A DNA stretch of 32,899 bases, taken from the NCBI GenBank assembly GCA_025350695.1, contig JANXXI010000034.1, forward strand, positions 1 through 32,899, read 5' to 3'. The DNA is from Acidobacteriota bacterium (GTDB lineage Bacteria; Acidobacteriota; Terriglobia; Bryobacterales; Bryobacteraceae). This document shows, piece after piece, positions 18,050-26,604 of the stretch. The notes beneath the pieces are model-generated. The model ran no database searches and had not been told where the DNA came from. It worked only from the letters and a program-made list of their open reading frames with translations. Both the position numbers and the translations under genes were made by a program. The stretch's first letter is position 1. Each line of letters opens with the position of its first letter.

Positions 18050-19873
18050 TTACCAAAGCGCATACGACGGAGTCTTGCGGTCAAAATACATCAGATATGG
18101 AAACTGTTCGGCAAATTCGTAGAATGGCCGGAACTTCAACCTGACTGGCCGGCCATCTGGACGGTTCACCTGAAAAACGGATGGCTCTTCATCGGCAACC
18201 AGCCAGCGGTTGAGTTCTGCCGCAGTCTTTGGGAGTTCGAAGGCAGGATCGTGGTAGTTGAAATCCAAGGCGAAAACAACGGGCCCTCTTACAATGGACA
18301 CGCGATCCGGATGCTGTTGATCAACGGCTTCCATGCGGAATTCCATCGGAATGCGAACCTCAACCTGATCACGCTTCTGCCATTTACGAGACAGGATAGC
18401 CCACTGTCCGGGCGTGCACACAACGCCCGCATCAGCGCCGTTGATCCGAATTGACATACCTCGCGACCAGCCTGGCACGCGCAATTTGAGAGCGAAGGCA
18501 GCATCTGGAACTGCATTGATGGTCAAAGTGCTTGAACCAGTAGCGGGATAATCCGTCTCTTGGACAAGTCTACCGCCGCGCCATGCCACTTCAGAGGGAA
18601 CATACAGATTCACATACAATGACGATGCATCGTGATAGTAAATCAGATTGTGGTAATCGGCCATGTTCTGAATGTAAGTGGCTGAACAGCAGGTGAAATT
18701 CTCCCAGTACCCGACCTTCATGCCACCACTGACCCGGTAATCGGAGTAGTAGAAGTTTCTGCCGCCAGGGCGAAGTGGCAAAGACGCGCCAACGCCGTTG
18801 TAGAATAGCCGCTCTATCCAATCGCCGTAGCGTGCTTCGCCGGTAAACTGCATCAGGTAGCGCGAGAGTTTGAAGCCCGCCCAGGAGCCGCAGATAGTCT
18901 CAAATGTATCGGAGCGGGTTTCGAGCGACTTGCCAAGCGCTCCTCCGGGGCTCATCAACCGCTCGTTCGGACCGAATCCGCCGGTGGCGAAGCATTGAGT
19001 TTGTTGCAGGTAATCGTATGCGTTGCGGATGATTCGCAGGTAGGCCGCTTGGCCAGTAACCGCATAGGCCATGGCTGCGCTGCTGAAAGAGTTCACATGA
19101 CTGTAGGCGTGAACCCCATGGGCGTTCACGGACTTGGACGAATCGGCAAATTTGTTCCAGTATTGCGGGTAAAGCCAGAGTCCGGCGAAATTCTTATATT
19201 TTTCGTTGCCGGTAAGTTCATAGGCGCGATACAGATTCTCCGCCAGAGTGTACCATTCCTGCGGCAAACCGTAATACATGGTGTTGTGGCTTGGCACAAC
19301 TTTCAAGTTGTCGCGCTCAAAGGTGCGCATGGCGAAATCGCTGGTTTTGTCGAGCAGCACTTCAGCATCGGGGTGGCCCGCATAGCGCTTCATATCCACT
19401 AAGCCACAAACCATTTTGTCGTACGTGTAGTGGCGCATGCGGCAATCACCATCTGGTTTTATTGTCTTGCCCCATTCAGTCAAGAGATGCGAGGCCCTCG
19501 CTAGAACCTCTGCGCCGCCGGCTGCATGATGCAGCCGCGCCATTCCACTGAGCCACTGTCCGAACACCATTGAGCTGTCATCCTTGCACCAGCCGCCAAG
19601 CGGTTTGCCAGGCGCGGCGAGCCCGGCGGCGCGGCGGAAGCCATGAAGAATATCATCGTCGGAAATGGAAAGGTAGAACTCGCGCGCGGTGAGAATCTGG
19701 CGTCGCCAACGGCTATCGCGAAGTTGGACGCCCTCGTAATCGAACGCTTCAATCGCGTTCCGGACGGCCAAGGCCGCGGGTGCGGCACTCGTAGTTCTGC
19801 CCAGCAATATTCCCGCCGCCAATGGTGCGGAAGCCAGTAGATCACGGCGGCGGATGGCGGAGTCAATCTTCAT
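18050..19873 (-). CDS. DUF1680 (GH127-superfamily) glycosidase-like protein, divergent clade, exported
   Basis: 607 residues from ATG 19873. The N-terminus IRRRDLLASAPLAAGILLG is a Tat-like signal. The (alpha/alpha)6-barrel, the CC motif (Cys395-Cys396 in NFTCCSATYIQNM) and the YVNLYVPSEVAW strand place it in DUF1680. The upstream half of the zinc site reads FETICGSW (Glu325, Cys328), so Glu and Cys are three residues apart, instead of adjacent or two apart as in the other two DUF1680 proteins of this window. It is therefore a separate clade with uncertain substrate; by family it may act on beta-L-arabinofuranosides. The ATG has no good Shine-Dalgarno and overlaps (ATGA) a short upstream ORF. 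It is followed after 18 bp by the Asp-box protein. Confidence 0.85.
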   Translation of the reverse strand: MKIDSAIRRRDLLASAPLAAGILLGRTTSAAPAALAVRNAIEAFDYEGVQLRDSRWRRQILTAREFYLSISDDDILHGFRRAAGLAAPGKPLGGWCKDDSSMVFGQWLSGMARLHHAAGGAEVLARASHLLTEWGKTIKPDGDCRMRHYTYDKMVCGLVDMKRYAGHPDAEVLLDKTSDFAMRTFERDNLKVVPSHNTMYYGLPQEWYTLAENLYRAYELTGNEKYKNFAGLWLYPQYWNKFADSSKSVNAHGVHAYSHVNSFSSAAMAYAVTGQAAYLRIIRNAYDYLQQTQCFATGGFGPNERLMSPGGALGKSLETRSDTFETICGSWAGFKLSRYLMQFTGEARYGDWIERLFYNGVGASLPLRPGGRNFYYSDYRVSGGMKVGYWENFTCCSATYIQNMADYHNLIYYHDASSLYVNLYVPSEVAWRGGRLVQETDYPATGSSTLTINAVPDAAFALKLRVPGWSRGMSIRINGADAGVVCTPGQWAILSRKWQKRDQVEVRIPMEFRMEAVDQQHPDRVSIVRGPVVFALDFNYHDPAFELPKTAAELNRWLVADEEPSVFQVNRPDGRPVRLKFRPFYEFAEQFPYLMYFDRKTPSYALW

Positions 19874-20025
19874 GTCAGGAGTTCTTTTGCTACTCTGCCA
19901 TGCACGCCGGTGAGACGGAAATCCCTGCCCCGATGTTTGTACAAAGCCCGCCCGGTATGCAAATTGGCGGCATAGTGGTCGTGAACCCGCATTCGATCCC
20001 GGGGCAAGTTAGCCAAACATCGCAT
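19870..20025 (-). CDS. Possible 51-residue leader ORF coupled to the DUF1680 gene
   Basis: ATG 20025 is preceded by AGGAG (20038-20034) with 8 nt spacing. The frame stays open for 51 codons and its TGA (19872-19870) overlaps the DUF1680 ATG as ATGA. The product is rich in Arg and His (MRCLANLPRDRMRVHDHYAA at its start) and resembles no domain known to me. The downstream gene lacks its own ribosome site, so this ORF may serve to deliver ribosomes, or be an attenuating leader peptide. It could also be chance within a structured leader RNA. Confidence 0.4.
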   Translation of the reverse strand: MRCLANLPRDRMRVHDHYAANLHTGRALYKHRGRDFRLTGVHGRVAKELLT

Positions 20026-20095
20026 CCGTAGTTCTCCTCTCATTAGCCGTACTCTATTTGTGAACACAATATCGAAACCAAATGAGCCGCTCTGC

Positions 20096-20131
20096 GGTAT
20101 TGTATACCAAATCGGATTCTAAACAGAATCC
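20096..20131. promoter_or_regulatory. Operator-like element, copy C, with an adjacent 18-bp palindrome
   Basis: GGTA-TTGTATAC-C (20096-20108) carries the same TTGTATAC core as the other sites. The second half-site at 12 bp spacing (TCGGATTC, 20112-20119) is weak. On the minus strand TACAAT (20104-20099) could be a -10 for the second DUF1680 operon. Immediately beside it GGATTCT-AAAC-AGAATCC (20114-20131) is a perfect inverted repeat with 7-bp arms, perhaps a site for another regulator. Confidence 0.45.
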
Positions 20132-20216
20132 TAAATTCCCCATTTGCAGCGTCCAAGGATGAAGGTAAGCTCTAGTTGTTAAGCATAGTTGTTGCGCAAC
20201 AGAGCGCTCAAAAGAC

Positions 20217-20245
20217 TTGACACCATTCCAAAGCCCGTACACAAT
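20217..20245 (+). promoter_or_regulatory. Promoter of receptor 3
   Basis: TTGACA (20217-20222), 17 bp, CACAAT (20240-20245): the same boxes, spacing and register to the operator as the receptor 1 promoter. The start would be near 20252, giving a leader of about 50 nt. The spacer sequence differs from that of receptor 1, so the shared boxes are not simply a recent duplication of the whole region. Confidence 0.72.
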
Positions 20246-20256
20246 ACTGTATACAA
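20237..20256. promoter_or_regulatory. Operator-like element, copy D
   Basis: Exact reverse complement of copy A over 20 bp (GTACACAA, TACT, GTATACAA). It overlaps the -10 and expected transcription start of receptor 3, as copy A does for receptor 1. Confidence 0.7.
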
Positions 20257-20257
20257 G

Positions 20258-20283
20258 ATTGCGATCTCTCCCAGAATCGCGAT
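20258..20283 (+). other. 5'-leader hairpin before receptor 3
   Basis: ATTGCGAT (20258-20265) pairs with ATCGCGAT (20276-20283) over 8 bp with one G-U pair and a 10-nt loop. It begins just after the predicted transcript start and ends about 8 nt before the AAGGGGC ribosome site. It may stabilise the message; there is no T-run, so it is not a terminator. Confidence 0.4.
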
Positions 20284-20303
20284 TCACCAAAGGGGCAACT
20301 AAT

Positions 20304-23300
20304 ATGAATTACAAACCGACCGCGTTCCCTGTGCGATGTTTGCGGAGAATTATCCTCGAATCAATCTTGATCAGCATCCTTCCCTTGTGTGCTCAGACTA
20401 GTAATGTCGGGTCCGTAACGGTTTCCGTTCAAGACCCGGCAGGGGCGAGTGTTCCGGGGGCTCAGTTGCTTCTGCGGGACGTCGAAACAAATGACGTGCG
20501 CAAGGCCGAAACACAGGCAGGTGGTTCGTACTCCTTCCCAAACCTGCCATTCGGCATCTATGAACTGAACGTGTCGAAGTCCGGATTTGACACTCAATTG
20601 TTCCGGTCCGTGCAAGTTCAAACGGCACGTATCACAACGGTGAACGCCAGCCTCAAAGTGGGCGTTACTACACAGACGGTGACTGTATCCGATTCCGCAT
20701 CGCCACTTCTTGAAACCCAATCCAGTACTCTTTCCGACACCATCGATACGAAGCAGGTGGTGAATCTTCCTTTGAACGGCCGCAGCGTGATGAGCCTTGC
20801 ATTCCTTGTTCCTGGCTGGTCGAGCACCGGAGGTGCAGGTTCGGTTACCGGAACTTGGAATAACTTGCCAGGTGGCGCGGTGGTGGGCGCAGACTTCGAT
20901 GGCACTCCGGGCATCAGCAATCGCTTTCGTAGCGGAGGGTTTGCCTACGGTACAACTGCCGTGCAACCGCGTATTGAAGACGTGGCGGAGATGACCGTCC
21001 AAACGGGGCAATTAGACTTGAGCGGGATTGGAACATCGGCTATGCGTATCAGCATTGTGACTCGCCGGGGCACGAATGCTTTTCACGGCCGGCTCTATGA
21101 GGATTTTCGCAACACATCTCTGAACGCAAATTCGTGGATCAACAATGCCCGGAACCAACCACGCAATATTTTGAAGTTGAATGACTTCGGAGGAAGCGCC
21201 GGGGGGCCGGTTTTGAAGAACAAATTGTTCTTCTTCGGCACCTGGGCGCAATCCATTCAGCCCTTTTCAGGCAGCCTCACGGCAACTGTACTCAGTCCTG
21301 CCGCCCAGCAGGGTTTGTTCTCTTTCAAGGACGCAAGCGGGAACATCCAGACAGTGAACCTGTTGCAGATCGCTGGCAACGCCGGCCTGCCATCGAAAGT
21401 GAACTCAAATGTAGCCAGTTCCCTGCAAGCGATCAGCGGCACCTACAACTTGGCTTCTTTAATTCCCACTTCCGACCCCAACATTTACACCTTGGGCTTT
21501 CAGTACGCGCACCGCGATACGATTTATTACCCAACCATCCGCGCCGATTGGAACGCCACGGAAAAGATCCGCGTGTTCCTATCCTACGGCCAAACGAAAA
21601 CCACCAACGATCTGACCAACGCACCTCAATTCCCAGGTTCTCTGCCTCAGGACCAACTCACGTTCAACTCCAATGCGCACAATAATCGCATTGCCGGTTT
21701 TGGCCTGGATTGGGTGGCAAAGCCAACTCTGGTGAATCAATTCCACGCAGGCTACATGCATCAATTTGACAACTTCGCTATCTCGAGCGTGCCAGTTGAT
21801 CTTACGAATTTGTACCGGCAGACGTGGCCATATGGGCTTACAAGCCCCTATGGCAATGCCTACCCGAGAGTGCCCATATCTTCCTTCTATCCGCTAATTA
21901 ATGCCGTGGACAATCTGAATTGGCAGAAGGGTTCGCACTCGTTCGTGTTCGGCGCGAGCTGGTTTCATGAGCAGGACCACTATTGGAATGGACCAGGCGG
22001 CGAACCGAGTTATACATTCGGCCTGGACGGACAAGATCCGGCTTCCAACGTAGTCAACGCGGCCTTGGCTTCTCAAAACACTACAATTCAGGGAAACGCA
22101 CGGTCATTGTACGCGCTGTTAGCGGCAAGAGTAAGTGCGGTTAACATCCAGGTGGGCCGCCCGCTTGACGTTCAGACAGGAAAATATAAGCCTTTCGGCG
22201 CTTATAACCTGGATGAAGTGCAGCAGGCCGGCGGCATGTGGGCCCAGGATCGCTGGCGCTTGCGGCCAAATCTAACCATAAACTACGGGCTTCGTTATGA
22301 CCTTTATGGCGCTGATCATGACGTTAGCGGATACTATAGCAGTCCGGCGAGCATTGCCGATCTTTGGGGACCCACCAAGGTGGGCGCAATCAATTCGCCG
22401 GGGACGCTTGGGGGGGTTAGTAACCCGCAATTCCTGGCACGGCACTATGCTTACAACGCGCAAAAGATGAATCTCTCCCCAGCTGCGGCGCTTGCATGGA
22501 CTCCTAACGCGAGTGGCGGGTTGCTCGGCAAGTTGACGGGTAAGGACAAGACTGTAGTTCGCGTGGGCTTTTCCTTGCGGCATTACGCCGAAGGCGCTCA
22601 AAACGTTTGGGCCTATGCTTCCAACTCTGGTGCTTTCTTCTTCCAAGGTGGCAGCGCGACTCCAGCCAACGGGGCATTTCAGGCGGGTTCAGTAAGCTTT
22701 GGCGACCCGCTGCCCAACTATGTTCTTACTCCGCCCACTTACTCTACGTCGGTGCCAGCGTCTCAATTGTGGGGTAACACATTCCGGGCAATCAACCCTG
22801 ATATTCGGATGCCCTACGTGGAACAATGGAACTTTGGCGTTCAGCGGCAGGTTGGAACGGGTAGTTCAATTGAGGTGCGATACACCGGCAATCTCTCGCT
22901 GCATCAGTGGCTGAGCTATAACATAAACGAAGTCAACATCATTGAAAACGGGTTTTTGAAGGAATTCCAGAGCGCGCAATCGAACCTGAAAATCAATCAG
23001 GCAAATGGCAAGGGCAATACCTTCTTAAACAACGGGCTGGCAGGACAGAGTGCCTTGCCTATATTCGCATCCGCATTTGGCGGTGCAACGTCGTCCAATT
23101 TTGCTAACAGCACCTACGTCAACAACTTGATCAACGGCGCCGCAGGCACCATGGCGCAAACAATTCTCACTACGCGGCAGTTCTACTGCAATATGGTTGG
23201 AACGGCAAACTTCGCTCCCTGCCAGACTCCTACTCTTACAACGGCAACAGGTGGTGGCTATCCGATCAACTTCTGGCAAGTGAATCCATACGCCAACGGC

Positions 23301-24113
23301 AACGGTGGCGTGCTGTACCTGGACGCGGCTGGCCACACAAATTACCACGCGCTGCAGGTTGCCTTCCGGCAAAAGCCAACGCATGGCATGCAGTTCAATG
23401 TGAATTACACGTTGGCGCATTCGTTGGGAATCGCGGCGCAGAACGGCATTCAGGGTGAGGGAAACAACATCTACTACACGCAGCGGAACTTCCGCTTAAA
23501 CTATGGACCCAGTCTGTTTGACATCCGCCACGTTGTCCACGCCAGCGGAACTTACGATCTTCCGTTTGGCAAGGGCAAGACTTTGTTGAATAACAAAGCT
23601 GCCGATTATGTTGTTGGCGGTTGGACCGTGGGCACGATTATGGTGATTCAAAGCGGCAATCCAATCCAGTTGAGTAACGGCTTCAGCACACTGAATAATA
23701 CCGACTCGGGCGTGGCTCTAAACGGCATTGGCTTGACTGATGTTCAGAATGCCCTCGGCGTTTTCCGCAGTGGAAATCCTTGGATCAACACAATTGATCC
23801 TAAATTCGTTGCAGCCAATGGGGCGGCCAACCCAACCTACTTAGGCCCAAACAATACTGCCGGGTCGTTTGGTTACCGGCCGTATGTATATGGACCAGGC
23901 TGGTATAACATCGACTTATCGGTGAACAAAATCGTACGGATTAGCGAATCGATGCGTTTCACGCTTCAAATGCAAATGTTGAACGCCATCAACCATGCAA
24001 CTTTCAATGTGGCTAATCTGGCGGTTCAAAGCAACACGTTTGGGCAAAGCACCAATGGAAACGCGTTTGCCCAGCCGCGCAGAATTGAGTTCCGCGCGAA
24101 TTTCGAGTTTTGA
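20304..24113 (+). CDS. Oar-like TonB-dependent outer-membrane receptor (receptor 3)
   Basis: 1269 residues from ATG 20304, preceded by AAAGGGGC. An in-frame start at 20217 would place the -35 box and operator inside the gene and is rejected. The signal peptide runs to about 31 (ILISILPLCAQ). A carboxypeptidase-regulatory-like domain (about 36-115, VQDPAGASVPGAQL), a plug with VVNLPLNGRSVMSL and FGGSAGGPVLKNKLFFF, and a barrel ending RANFEF complete the family architecture. It is closely similar in length and motifs to receptor 2, including the ENGFLKEF / NQANGKG block and a cysteine pair (CNMVGTANFAPC), and is less like receptor 1. It is convergent with the GH127 gene (12 bp gap). Probably imports a product related to the receptor 2 ligand; the ligand itself is not known. 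Confidence 0.92.
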   Translation: MNYKPTAFPVRCLRRIILESILISILPLCAQTSNVGSVTVSVQDPAGASVPGAQLLLRDVETNDVRKAETQAGGSYSFPNLPFGIYELNVSKSGFDTQLFRSVQVQTARITTVNASLKVGVTTQTVTVSDSASPLLETQSSTLSDTIDTKQVVNLPLNGRSVMSLAFLVPGWSSTGGAGSVTGTWNNLPGGAVVGADFDGTPGISNRFRSGGFAYGTTAVQPRIEDVAEMTVQTGQLDLSGIGTSAMRISIVTRRGTNAFHGRLYEDFRNTSLNANSWINNARNQPRNILKLNDFGGSAGGPVLKNKLFFFGTWAQSIQPFSGSLTATVLSPAAQQGLFSFKDASGNIQTVNLLQIAGNAGLPSKVNSNVASSLQAISGTYNLASLIPTSDPNIYTLGFQYAHRDTIYYPTIRADWNATEKIRVFLSYGQTKTTNDLTNAPQFPGSLPQDQLTFNSNAHNNRIAGFGLDWVAKPTLVNQFHAGYMHQFDNFAISSVPVDLTNLYRQTWPYGLTSPYGNAYPRVPISSFYPLINAVDNLNWQKGSHSFVFGASWFHEQDHYWNGPGGEPSYTFGLDGQDPASNVVNAALASQNTTIQGNARSLYALLAARVSAVNIQVGRPLDVQTGKYKPFGAYNLDEVQQAGGMWAQDRWRLRPNLTINYGLRYDLYGADHDVSGYYSSPASIADLWGPTKVGAINSPGTLGGVSNPQFLARHYAYNAQKMNLSPAAALAWTPNASGGLLGKLTGKDKTVVRVGFSLRHYAEGAQNVWAYASNSGAFFFQGGSATPANGAFQAGSVSFGDPLPNYVLTPPTYSTSVPASQLWGNTFRAINPDIRMPYVEQWNFGVQRQVGTGSSIEVRYTGNLSLHQWLSYNINEVNIIENGFLKEFQSAQSNLKINQANGKGNTFLNNGLAGQSALPIFASAFGGATSSNFANSTYVNNLINGAAGTMAQTILTTRQFYCNMVGTANFAPCQTPTLTTATGGGYPINFWQVNPYANGNGGVLYLDAAGHTNYHALQVAFRQKPTHGMQFNVNYTLAHSLGIAAQNGIQGEGNNIYYTQRNFRLNYGPSLFDIRHVVHASGTYDLPFGKGKTLLNNKAADYVVGGWTVGTIMVIQSGNPIQLSNGFSTLNNTDSGVALNGIGLTDVQNALGVFRSGNPWINTIDPKFVAANGAANPTYLGPNNTAGSFGYRPYVYGPGWYNIDLSVNKIVRISESMRFTLQMQMLNAINHATFNVANLAVQSNTFGQSTNGNAFAQPRRIEFRANFEF

Positions 24114-24125
24114 TGCCGGCGGATC

Positions 24126-26585
24126 TTACTTTACTTTCCATCGTTGTACGCCGGCGGAGAATCCCGGTTGAAAGGAAACTTCCAGGCGAAGAGAGTTAGT
24201 GGTGACGGGCTTGAAAGCTACCTTGTTGTAGCGGTCTTTATCCAAAGGCCATGAGCCCGAATGCTCCGCGAGCTTCCACGTGGATCCTTCCTTATAAAGG
24301 ATTCGCCAGGAAGCGGGCACTCGCACTCCTCCGCGCGGAGCGTCGTCAAACCAATACAGTTCGGATTCGGAAACCAACGCCGGCTTTTCGAATGCGTATT
24401 CTATCCAGCCATTGGTGACGTTGCTGGTAGGCCCGGCGCCAGTGCCGGCAGGCCACCAATCAAAATGGTAACTGCCATCCCTTGATGATCGCGGTTCGTC
24501 CTCGTCGGCGACCGCCCGTGGATTCTTTCGACCCGAGGAAGTTACTTTCGCGTTACTAATCAAGGTAGGGACCCTCGCAGGTGTACCTGTGGCTTCGGTG
24601 GTTGGGAGCCAGACAATCATCTGTCCTGCCCCGCGATTTGCCCACGCGTAGTATGGAATAGCCGTCATTTCAACTTGCCGCTTTGTGGTCGCACCTTTTT
24701 CGTCCAATGAAAGTGCGAGTGCCTTGGCTTTCACTACAGTCACACCATGCAACAGGTTGGGCTTGAACTCCGCCGTTAATGGTTGATTGTCGGGCAGCAC
24801 CAGATTGCGGACCCGCCGGCCGGGATTGTCAGCCCACTCAGCGGCATATACGATCGGCCCGCGTTGAATGGCGACTCGTCCTTTGTCGGCCGAAACCTGA
24901 GCGTTGGCCACGACGCGGCGCACAGGCATGGGCAGCACCAGTTCGATCATGTCTCCCTTTTTCCAAGTGCGGTTGATGGCCACATAGCCTTTCTCCGGCT
25001 TAACTGGCTGCACTCTGCCGTTGACCTTCAACGTGGCAGGTTGATTGATCTTATCCGCATATTGGTAGAGATCGCTGGCCACCGGTTCCTCGCGGGCCCA
25101 GCCAGGGATGCGTACATTTACAGTAAACGCCGCGCTGACGTCCGGTTCAAGTGTGATTTTCACGTTCCCTTCCCACGGGTATCGAGTGGCTTGCGTAAGC
25201 TTGATGGTTCTTCCGCTATCCATTTTCACGTCGGCATCACTGGCCATGAATAAGTTGACCCAAAGCGCATCCCCACGTTGCGCATAAACGTATCCCGGTA
25301 CCGATGCCATGAAGCGTGTGATATTACCCGGGCAGCAAGCGACTCCAAACCATTCCTGGCGTTGGTGCTGACCCTTGGATTCAAGTGGATTCGGATAGAA
25401 GAATGACTTGCCATCAAGCGAAACGCCGGAGATCAGTCCGTTGTAAAGGGTTCGCTCCATCACGTCAATGTATTTGCCATCGGCATGCAGCAGGAACAGG
25501 CGATGATTCCAGTAATCATTGCCGACGGCTGCGCAGGTTTCATTATAGGCGGACATGTTGGGCAGTTCGTAGTTGGATCCGAACGCTTCTCCGGAGGCGG
25601 TCGCTCCAATGCCTCCGGTGATATAAAGCTTCTTTCCCGCCACGTTCTCCCATATCTTGTCGATCGCGCCCAGGTAGGCGGAATCGCCAGTGAGTGCGGC
25701 AACATCGGCCATGCCTGAATACATGTAAGTGGCGCGGACTGCATGCCCCACGGCTTCAGTCTGTTCAACAACTTTCATGTGCGATTGCGTGTAAGTCTTG
25801 CCGCTGCCTTTTCGCGGACCTGGGCCACGTTCGTCAAGCATGAACTTTGCCAGATTCAAATACCGGTCTTCGCCAGAGGCGCGATAGAGTTTGGCCAATC
25901 CCATTTCAATAATCTGGTGACCCGGCCAAATAGAAGCTTTACCGGGACCAAATGTCTTATCAAGCATCTCGGCGCTACGCAGGGCAATGTCAAACAAGCT
26001 TCGCTTGCCGGTAGCCTGATAGTGTGCCACGGCTGCTTCATATAGGTGACCTAAGTTATAAAGTTCGTGGCTATTCACACCCTCCAACGTCCAGCGGGTG
26101 GGACTAGCCCATGCGTGCGGTTTTAGCGGGTCAATACTTCGAGTGGTGTACAGATAGCCGTCCTTTTCCTGGGCGGCTCCAATCTTCGCGATCAATCCAT
26201 CAACGTAGGCTTCCAGTTTAGGGTCCGGATGGACGCTGAGTGTATAAGCTGCTCCTTCTATCACTTTGTAAACGTCGGTATCATCGAACGGATAACCGGG
26301 CGGCTGCTTGTTTTCGAGAGGCTCGCCACGCAGTGCTTTGGCCGCCCTCTCGAACAGGCCCACACGCCCAGTCTCTTCATCCTTTTGGAATGCGAACGGG
26401 ATGGTAACTTTGCGGTTGGTCTCAATGCGTGGGGCCCAGAAAGTATCGTTCACATGCACCGCGGTAAATGGAACGGGCTTGACAGGGTAGTCGCGTTTGG
26501 CATTTTGGGCTCCTAACGGATTTCCCGTAAAGATGCTAGCCGCGAGTATGGCGATTGTTCTCGTGGGTTTCAAAAATGTCCGCAT
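24126..26585 (-). CDS. GH127 family glycosidase (putative beta-L-arabinofuranosidase) with C-terminal discoidin-like domain
   Basis: 819 residues from ATG 26585, the only ATG between the upstream in-frame stop and the signal peptide (MRTFLKPTRTIAILAASIF, cleaved near LGAQ). The catalytic region matches GH127 closely: GEAFGSN around Glu333, NETCAAVGN (Glu349, Cys351) and ACCPGNITR (Cys417-Cys418). In the characterised enzyme HypBA1 the equivalent Glu and three Cys bind zinc, and the first Cys of the CC pair is the nucleophile. HypBA1 removes beta-1,2-linked L-arabinofuranose from hydroxyproline-linked chains. Residues from about 670 form an extra beta-sandwich resembling F5/8 type C (CBM32-like) domains (WIEYAFEKPALVSESELYWF), possibly for glycan binding. 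There is no Shine-Dalgarno; the operator abuts the ATG, so a leaderless transcript is likely. Divergent from the peptidase operon. Confidence 0.92.
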   Translation of the reverse strand: MRTFLKPTRTIAILAASIFTGNPLGAQNAKRDYPVKPVPFTAVHVNDTFWAPRIETNRKVTIPFAFQKDEETGRVGLFERAAKALRGEPLENKQPPGYPFDDTDVYKVIEGAAYTLSVHPDPKLEAYVDGLIAKIGAAQEKDGYLYTTRSIDPLKPHAWASPTRWTLEGVNSHELYNLGHLYEAAVAHYQATGKRSLFDIALRSAEMLDKTFGPGKASIWPGHQIIEMGLAKLYRASGEDRYLNLAKFMLDERGPGPRKGSGKTYTQSHMKVVEQTEAVGHAVRATYMYSGMADVAALTGDSAYLGAIDKIWENVAGKKLYITGGIGATASGEAFGSNYELPNMSAYNETCAAVGNDYWNHRLFLLHADGKYIDVMERTLYNGLISGVSLDGKSFFYPNPLESKGQHQRQEWFGVACCPGNITRFMASVPGYVYAQRGDALWVNLFMASDADVKMDSGRTIKLTQATRYPWEGNVKITLEPDVSAAFTVNVRIPGWAREEPVASDLYQYADKINQPATLKVNGRVQPVKPEKGYVAINRTWKKGDMIELVLPMPVRRVVANAQVSADKGRVAIQRGPIVYAAEWADNPGRRVRNLVLPDNQPLTAEFKPNLLHGVTVVKAKALALSLDEKGATTKRQVEMTAIPYYAWANRGAGQMIVWLPTTEATGTPARVPTLISNAKVTSSGRKNPRAVADEDEPRSSRDGSYHFDWWPAGTGAGPTSNVTNGWIEYAFEKPALVSESELYWFDDAPRGGVRVPASWRILYKEGSTWKLAEHSGSWPLDKDRYNKVAFKPVTTNSLRLEVSFQPGFSAGVQRWKVK

Positions 26586-26604
26586 TGTACTCAGTATTGT
26601 ATAC
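26585..26604. promoter_or_regulatory. Operator-like element, copy E, in a shared divergent promoter
   Basis: TTGTACTC, AGTA, TTGTATAC has the layout of copies A and D, including the same AGTA spacer. It fills most of the 48-bp gap between the GH127 ATG and the peptidase ATG. On the minus strand TACAAT (26601-26596) is a likely -10 for GH127; no good -35 is seen. For the plus strand it lies directly before TATAAT. One bound regulator would cover both promoters. Confidence 0.65.

Larger units (their letters stand above)
19874..20303. other. 430-bp divergent intergenic region between the second DUF1680 gene and receptor 3
   Basis: No conserved protein is recognised here. It holds, left to right: an imperfect long-range inverted repeat TGCACGCCGG (19901-19910) with CCGGTATGCA (19952-19961), enclosing a perfect palindrome TTTGTACAAA (19936-19945); the possible leader ORF; an interrupted dyad TTGTG-AA-CACAA (20058-20069); operator-like copy C with an adjacent palindrome; and the receptor 3 promoter and operator copy D with a leader hairpin. 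Confidence 0.6.

Noticed and set aside
4631-24113. SusC/SusD-type polysaccharide utilisation locus
   Set aside because: The receptors are Oar-like and no SusD-like lipoprotein gene is present next to any of them, so the Bacteroidetes label should not be used.
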